A stretch of DNA of 40,612 nt from a virus, in IMG/VR virus record IMGVR_UViG_3300007760_000039, positions 1 through 40,612 of that record; one strand, written 5' to 3'. Both the position numbers and the translations under genes were made by a program. The notes beneath the pieces are model-generated. The model made no database searches. It worked only from the letters and a program-made list of their open reading frames with translations, and was not told where the DNA came from. Positions 35,680-40,612 of the stretch are shown in pieces. Each line of letters opens with the position of its first letter. The stretch's first letter is position 1.

Positions 35680-38600
35680 GGGTCGGGGAGTGGAATCGGG
35701 CTTGGAGATTCCTGAGAGGCTGTATCCCACCTATGGGCTTTACAGCGGAAGGGCCAGCTCGGGCGTGGACCATGTGCCGCTGGTTTATCGCAGCGATCGT
35801 CTTCGTGTGCTGGGCGAGGCGGCATTCGGTACGGAGAATTGGATACAGACGACTCGGCGTCAGATTGCGCTCAAGAGTAGCCTGGATCCGTATTCGCTGG
35901 AGAATCTGACGTTTGACCCTTTGGCGCATGTGCCTGAACGGCATCGGCATGTTGCTGAAGAATATGTAGCTGCGTCGTCTCTTGAGGACATTCAGCGGAT
36001 TACTGATTACCTGGACGAGACGGACACGTACGCGCGGTATTTGGCTGAAGGCGGTGCTGCGGCGTTCGGTGTGGGGATTCTCGCTGGAGCGGTGGACCCT
36101 CTAATCCTAGTGCCGTCGGGTGGTGTGGCACGTGGAACGTCATTGGCAGCGCGTATGGCGAGGTTGATGTCGGTCGGGGTGGGGACGGCGGCGGTGGCCG
36201 AGGGGGTAATTCTCCACACCAACCCGAAACGCGAAAACGTGGAGGCGCTGGCGAATACGGGTGCGGCGGCGATTTTGGTTGGGGTACTGGGTCCTATGGC
36301 CCGTCAGAGGCCTCGTGGGGAGTTCGAGGACATGGTTCGGGAGCTGGGTGATGAACTCAGAGTGCCCGAGGCAGGGGAGCCGGATCCTTATTTGCCGCAT
36401 CAGGCGCGGCTAAGCGATCAGCAGGTGCTAGCGGACACGGGTTTCGCTCGGAGTGAAAGAGCTGAGCTCGCGACGCCGCTAGTACGTATGTCGAGAAAAG
36501 TGGCCGGTCGGCTTTACGAGGGTGAGGCGCTTTCTCGACAGTTGGTGGAGGTGGTCGAGGACGGCCAGGTGGACGTGATTGAGCAGTATTTGGACGATCT
36601 CGGTGTGCCTCCTGCGTTGCATGATGCGGTGATCGATGGAGTCTCGCTTGGGCGAGGTCGTCAAGAGATGGAGGAGTCTCTTGAGGCGTTGCTAGATGAG
36701 ATAGTGAGGAATCCGCTCGTGTCGGAAACGCTAAAGGGGGGTGTTGTCGAGGAGATTCAAGAGGTCTTGGACTCGCAGGGAGTTCCAAAGTATTTGCAGC
36801 ATGACATGCTGTTGCACGTTTCGAGGAAGGGCGGTGACCTCGCTCTGGAGCGTGTCGCCGGTTCGCTGGCGTCGCGTTTGTACAAGGACGGGGAGTTGCT
36901 TCCGAAGCTCGTGGAGGTCGTATCTGACGGACAGGTGGAGGTGATAGAGGAGTATCTGAACGAGGTCGGGATTCCAGCTCGGTTGCACGAGGATGTCATC
37001 GACAGTGTGGCGGGGGGACTAAGGTTTAGGGAGACGAGCGAGAGGTTGAAGCGCGGTCTTCAGAAGGAGACGCTGGATCCGTCTCTCGAGTCGGTCGTGA
37101 TGGATGGAGTTGTCGAGGATATTACAAAGAGTCTGGACGCGTTGGGTATCCCGAGAGAGTTGCAGGATGACGTCCTGTTGCACGTGTCGAATCGTAAGGC
37201 GTGGCTTGACGCGGCGGAGGCCGGAGAGTCGCTGGCGGACTCGCCGGATGTGCGGGCTGTTGTGGAGTTGGTTGGGGAGGGTCTGGAGCGGTTTTACGAA
37301 GGGAGGAAGCTGCGGGCGGAATTGGTGGAGGTTGTCGAGAACGGCGACGTCGAGGTGATTGAGGAGTACTTGGACGACGTTGGCGTGCCGCGTCGGCTGC
37401 ACGATGTGGTGGTGGATAGCGTCCAAGCTCGGGCAGCGCGGGAGGAGTTCGAGAAGGCTCTTTGGAAGCGCGCAGAGGAGATTTGGGACGAGGAGGTGGG
37501 TGCGGATAATGTTGTCACGCGGATAAAGGACGCCGAGGCTGCTGCAGACCCTCACCAGTATAGGGTTAGGGATCTGGAAGAGACGGAGTCAAAGCCGATC
37601 AGGCTGAATGAGCAGAATCAGTCCTCGGTGAGCTTGCAAGATTCAGGGTACACGGCAGAGGCGTTGTCGCGTATGACTCCGCTGCTGCGATTGTTGGTCC
37701 GCAGTCGGTCGGTGATGGCGCAGCGGTTGGCTCAGATCCTTTTCGAGCATCCCTTTCGAACGAAGCAGAGCGCTCTAGGGATTGCGGTTCCTCAGGCGGT
37801 AGAGACTCGTATCAAGATCGAGGAGCGTTATCTAGGAGAGGCGCTCGATGGTCTGGATCGGGCGTATTACGCATATCGGGAGCGGATGGCTGGGCTGGAT
37901 CGCGAGCAGCCGCATAGCAGCCAGAGGGTTCGGTGGCGGATTTTCAAGTACCAGATGGCGGATTTGAGAAAGGGGCTCGAGGCGGTCGCGCGTGACAAGA
38001 GGGAAAACCCTGGCAACCCCTGGGTTCATCGTTTGAAGCTGGCCGTGCGAGGGCAGGGTGGGGTTTTGAGCAAGGCGGAGTTTGTGGAAGAGGTGCGGGC
38101 GTATTTGCTGAATCCCGAGGAGTTCGAGCCGGGTGTGGCTCGGTGGGTGCGGACGAACGATCCGACGGTGAGCCCTGCCGAATTGGATGCCTTGAGGATG
38201 CCGGAGGTGGAGGAGGCGGCGAGGCAGGTGCAGGCTTTTTTTGGGAGGTATGAGGATCAGTTGGTTGAGGTGGGGGTGCCGACGATCGATAACTTTGTTC
38301 CCTTGCTATGGCGCAAGGACGTGATCGAGTTGAAGTTCGAGGAGTTTACGCGTGTAGTGGCGGATTTGATGGGCGAGGCATGGGGAGGAGGCGAGGACTT
38401 TACCGTTGAGGCCGTCGAGCTCGCAAACAGGATAGTGGGGGAGCCTGATGGTCGGGTTCTGTACGGGCCGTTTAAGTCGCGTCATCTAAGGGAGCGTACG
38501 TTTGAGTTCCCGCAGGACGATCCGCGAGTGCAGCAGTTCTTGGAGATGAATCTAGAGGAGGCGCTTCGTAAGTATCACAGAAGCGTCGTGCCTGATATTG

Positions 38601-40093
38601 CGTTGTTGCGTGCGTTCGGAACACTGAATTTCAAGGAGTTTTTTGAGGGGATTAGGAGAGAGTACGGACGCCACATCGAAAATTTGGAGATGGCTTATCC
38701 GCAGAAGACTGGGGAGTCGCGGGCGCAGTACAAGGTGAGGATCGAGGGTTATGGCGGGAAGTTGCGGGCGAGGCTGAGCGAGGATCTTAGGGATTTGCAG
38801 GCGGGTATCGATATCTTGAGGCATTCGTACGATGTGGGTCACGCGAATAGTGGTGCGGCTAAGTGGAGTAGGCGTATCCGGCGGTACAACGTGTTGCGGC
38901 ACGGTGGAGGGTTCGTTGTTTCGTCGCTGACCGACCCGTCGTTTTTGGTGATGGTTCAGGGCGTGGAGCGTGTGCTGGAGGCGGCTCTGCCTTTTTTGAG
39001 AGGTGGGGAAATGAAGTTGGCGCTGCAGCATATGGGTGACGACATCGGCCTGGTCGGTCCTGCTTTTGAGATGTTGCTGGATACCCGGTCTAGCGGTCTG
39101 GCTGATATTGGGGATATGCACGGCAGAGCGGAAATGCCGGATCGGTTGTTGGCGGGGGCGACAGCGAAGTTCTTCCAGATCAATCTGATGTCACCATGGA
39201 ACCAGACGTGGAAGACGTTCACTGGGATCGTGGCGGGTCTTCGTATGATGAGGGCTTTCAAGCAGGTCCACGATTCAGGTGCGTGGTCTCCCGAGGACGG
39301 AGACTGGTTGCTGTCACTAGGTATAGACCAGAGTGACGCGCGTGCGATGTGGGTCGAGTGGATGCGGGCGGACGGTGCTAGGAGGGTGGAGGGGGAATCC
39401 CTTGACCGGGGGAACGGGGTTTACATTCCTGATCTGGACTTTTGGCGCAATCAAAGGTTGGCGAACAAGATGCGTATGGCGCTGAGGAATTCGATCGATC
39501 ATACGATCGTGACGCCCACGGCGCTCGGACGTCCTTTGGCTATGCACTCATGGCTAGGTGCGACGTTGTTCCAGTACAGAAGTTTTGCTTTTCAGGCGAC
39601 CCACTCGATTTTGATCGCGGGTGCGCAGCGGCGAGATGCTGCAACGCTGAATGGCTTGGCGTTGGGAGTTTTCTTGGGCGGCATGGTTTACATGATTAAG
39701 GAGATTGACGCGGGTCGCGACCCCTTTGAGGAGGATGCCAGGACGTGGCTTTGGAATGCGGTGGATCGATCTGGGGCGTTGGCGGTTTTGGCCGATGTGA
39801 ACAATCTGGTGGAAGATGTGACTCAGGGGAGGTGGGGGGTTGGAGCGGCGTTGGGCGCAAAGCCAACGAGTCGGTGGGCGTATCGGGACGCGACGGGCAT
39901 GGTGATGGGTCCGACGGGGGGATTGCTGAACGATGTTGGGAAGGTGGTTGGAGATTCAGTGGATCTCGAGTGGTCGGATGCGACGAAGAGTGCGATGTGC
40001 CGCCTGATGCCCGGACAGAACTTGGTCGGAGTGAAGAGGTTGTGTCGGCTGTCGCATGGAGATGATGAGCAACATTCTGTGGGAGCACAGTAG
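35672..40093 (+). CDS. Giant ejection protein (T7 gp16-like) with internal repeats
   Basis: 1473 aa from the ATG at 35672, overlapping the lysozyme stop by 8 nt. Hydrophobic stretches occur near residues 127-149 and 167-181 (GGAAAFGVGILAGAVDPLIL; MSVGVGTAAVAEGVIL). Three copies of an L-Y-x-G-x-x-L-x3-LVEVV-x-DG-x-V-x-VIE-x-YL unit start at about residues 281, 403 and 541, alternating with two shorter E/D-I-x3-L-D-x-x-GIP units. The C-terminal third (LFQYRSFAFQATHSILIAGA, LWNAVDRSGALAVLADVNNL, GPTGGLLNDVGKV) matches the end of internal virion protein D. It lacks a transglycosylase domain, which the separate lysozyme may supply. Confidence 0.8.
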   Translation: MSEGRGVESGLEIPERLYPTYGLYSGRASSGVDHVPLVYRSDRLRVLGEAAFGTENWIQTTRRQIALKSSLDPYSLENLTFDPLAHVPERHRHVAEEYVAASSLEDIQRITDYLDETDTYARYLAEGGAAAFGVGILAGAVDPLILVPSGGVARGTSLAARMARLMSVGVGTAAVAEGVILHTNPKRENVEALANTGAAAILVGVLGPMARQRPRGEFEDMVRELGDELRVPEAGEPDPYLPHQARLSDQQVLADTGFARSERAELATPLVRMSRKVAGRLYEGEALSRQLVEVVEDGQVDVIEQYLDDLGVPPALHDAVIDGVSLGRGRQEMEESLEALLDEIVRNPLVSETLKGGVVEEIQEVLDSQGVPKYLQHDMLLHVSRKGGDLALERVAGSLASRLYKDGELLPKLVEVVSDGQVEVIEEYLNEVGIPARLHEDVIDSVAGGLRFRETSERLKRGLQKETLDPSLESVVMDGVVEDITKSLDALGIPRELQDDVLLHVSNRKAWLDAAEAGESLADSPDVRAVVELVGEGLERFYEGRKLRAELVEVVENGDVEVIEEYLDDVGVPRRLHDVVVDSVQARAAREEFEKALWKRAEEIWDEEVGADNVVTRIKDAEAAADPHQYRVRDLEETESKPIRLNEQNQSSVSLQDSGYTAEALSRMTPLLRLLVRSRSVMAQRLAQILFEHPFRTKQSALGIAVPQAVETRIKIEERYLGEALDGLDRAYYAYRERMAGLDREQPHSSQRVRWRIFKYQMADLRKGLEAVARDKRENPGNPWVHRLKLAVRGQGGVLSKAEFVEEVRAYLLNPEEFEPGVARWVRTNDPTVSPAELDALRMPEVEEAARQVQAFFGRYEDQLVEVGVPTIDNFVPLLWRKDVIELKFEEFTRVVADLMGEAWGGGEDFTVEAVELANRIVGEPDGRVLYGPFKSRHLRERTFEFPQDDPRVQQFLEMNLEEALRKYHRSVVPDIALLRAFGTLNFKEFFEGIRREYGRHIENLEMAYPQKTGESRAQYKVRIEGYGGKLRARLSEDLRDLQAGIDILRHSYDVGHANSGAAKWSRRIRRYNVLRHGGGFVVSSLTDPSFLVMVQGVERVLEAALPFLRGGEMKLALQHMGDDIGLVGPAFEMLLDTRSSGLADIGDMHGRAEMPDRLLAGATAKFFQINLMSPWNQTWKTFTGIVAGLRMMRAFKQVHDSGAWSPEDGDWLLSLGIDQSDARAMWVEWMRADGARRVEGESLDRGNGVYIPDLDFWRNQRLANKMRMALRNSIDHTIVTPTALGRPLAMHSWLGATLFQYRSFAFQATHSILIAGAQRRDAATLNGLALGVFLGGMVYMIKEIDAGRDPFEEDARTWLWNAVDRSGALAVLADVNNLVEDVTQGRWGVGAALGAKPTSRWAYRDATGMVMGPTGGLLNDVGKVVGDSVDLEWSDATKSAMCRLMPGQNLVGVKRLCRLSHGDDEQHSVGAQ

Positions 40094-40103
40094 GAGAGAG
40101 AGC

Positions 40104-40508
40104 ATGAAGAAGGTGATCGCCGTAGTGGGGAGCATGGGGCTTCTGTGTGCTGCGAGTCCCGCATACGCTCAGGCGGCATGGGGACAACTGAATGGCGAGG
40201 ATGAGACGATCGAGAAGGCGGGGCGCACCAGTGCGTACCCGGAGTATTCGTATGAGGTGACACTGGACGAGTCGCCCTCCGAGGCGATCCGCACTTATCG
40301 GTGCGTGACGTTCAAGACCTTGGGTAAGACTGTGAGCGGGACGTACACAGTGAAGCAGTGCATGTCTCGACTCTGCCCGAACCCGGTGGATATCATTGCT
40401 GGTGGCACTTACGCGGCGGGAGCTGGGGTTGCGGAGGACTTCGTGACGCCGTTCGTTCGCGTCGAAGGCTCAGTGGGCGACGTGATTCAGCTGAGCTGTG
40501 GAGGGTAG
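40104..40508 (+). CDS. Small secreted beta-rich protein with Cys
   Basis: 134 aa from the ATG at 40104 (AGGAGAG upstream); a longer frame from 40056 would put residues before the signal peptide. Residues 1-22 form a Sec signal peptide ending AYA. The mature part is beta-rich, with Cys residues (RTYRCVTF, QCMSRLC, QLSC) that could form disulfides, and ends in VGDVIQLSCGG. No family recognised. It follows the ejection proteins by ten bases and precedes the fibre-like gene by four across the seam. A virion accessory, host-surface modifier or superinfection-exclusion protein are all possible. Confidence 0.65.
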   Translation: MKKVIAVVGSMGLLCAASPAYAQAAWGQLNGEDETIEKAGRTSAYPEYSYEVTLDESPSEAIRTYRCVTFKTLGKTVSGTYTVKQCMSRLCPNPVDIIAGGTYAAGAGVAEDFVTPFVRVEGSVGDVIQLSCGG

Positions 40509-40612
40509 AGGCATGAAGCGTTGGCTAGTGATCGCAGTGATGTGTGTGATGGTGCCCTGGTTGATGGGCGCGGAGCCTTTTCCTCATGCGGCGGGAGGCG
40601 GTGGGGCTACGA
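40494..40612. repeat. Right copy of the 119-bp terminal repeat
   Basis: Identical to 1-119. It contains the stop of the 40104 gene (40506-40508) and, from the ATG at 40513, the first 100 bases of the fibre-like gene, which is complete at the left end. The partial copy here is not a separate gene. Confidence 0.95.

Noticed and set aside
34165-35730. A 521-codon leftward frame over the lysozyme and gp15-like 3' end
   Set aside because: It is antisense to two well-supported rightward genes; composition (Arg/Leu/Pro/His-rich) is what reverse reading of GC-rich coding DNA gives.
1-40612. Physical long terminal repeats as in T7
   Set aside because: The end repeat is exactly 119 bp, equal to a common assembler k-mer, and lies inside a gene; an assembly overlap is the simpler explanation.

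Overview
The window is the complete genome of a tailed phage with a short, T7/BPP-1-like tail (podovirus architecture), assembled as a circle. Bases 1-119 are repeated exactly at 40494-40612, so the unique genome is about 40,493 bp and the seam falls inside one virion/secreted-protein gene. The host is probably a Gram-negative environmental bacterium: the phage carries a nested inner/outer-membrane spanin pair, a PEP-CTERM-like C-terminus (typical of Gram-negative exosortase hosts) and Cys-rich repeats of a kind I associate with secreted proteins of environmental proteobacterial lineages. The DNA is GC-rich throughout and genes are packed with ATGA, GTGA and TTGA overlaps. I see no integrase, DNA polymerase, RNA polymerase or tRNA.

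Layout, read around the circle. (1) Rightward late module, 20715-40508 and across the seam to 4359: terminase small and large subunits, portal, a Bbp19-like protein, scaffold, major capsid protein, a decoration-like protein, tail tubular/nozzle proteins, then a T7 gp13-gp16-like ejection series interrupted by a GH24 lysozyme. In the position T7 uses for its tail fibre lie three consecutive genes whose products begin with Sec-type signal peptides: a small protein (40104), a fibre-like protein with three Cys-rich inserts (20) and a divergent sulfatase (1228). A lysis cassette follows (TM/coiled-coil protein, M15-like endopeptidase, holin, overlapping spanins, very small membrane protein). (2) A divergent switch at 5145-5232 separates a leftward Rad52/Sak-like annealing protein from a rightward block (Cro-like regulator, replisome-organiser-like protein, small zinc proteins). 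(3) A long leftward early operon, 17625 down to 6881: SSB, RadC-like JAB protein, DUF932 protein, DUF2800 nuclease-like protein, C5 DNA methylase, Gp88-like protein, PEP-CTERM-like protein, RuvC-like resolvase and several zinc-finger or orphan proteins. (4) Two structured non-coding zones, 17626-18434 and 18738-19662, flank an XRE repressor. The first holds four near-identical leftward terminators and several palindromes; the second holds a repressor-type palindrome, a rightward terminator and a bidirectional terminator. (5) Two leftward genes (19663, 20141) precede the terminase.

Replication probably uses the host polymerase, recruited by the organiser-like protein, with phage SSB, Rad52-type annealing and RuvC-like resolution. 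Most genes of the right half of the leftward operon are preceded by a GC-rich hairpin, and three 22-bp iterons lie upstream of the RadC-like gene; these are candidate RNA-processing or attenuation sites and a candidate origin or operator. The most unusual elements are the sulfatase/secreted-fibre trio, the four-terminator array with the hairpin-punctuated operon, and the PEP-CTERM-like protein.
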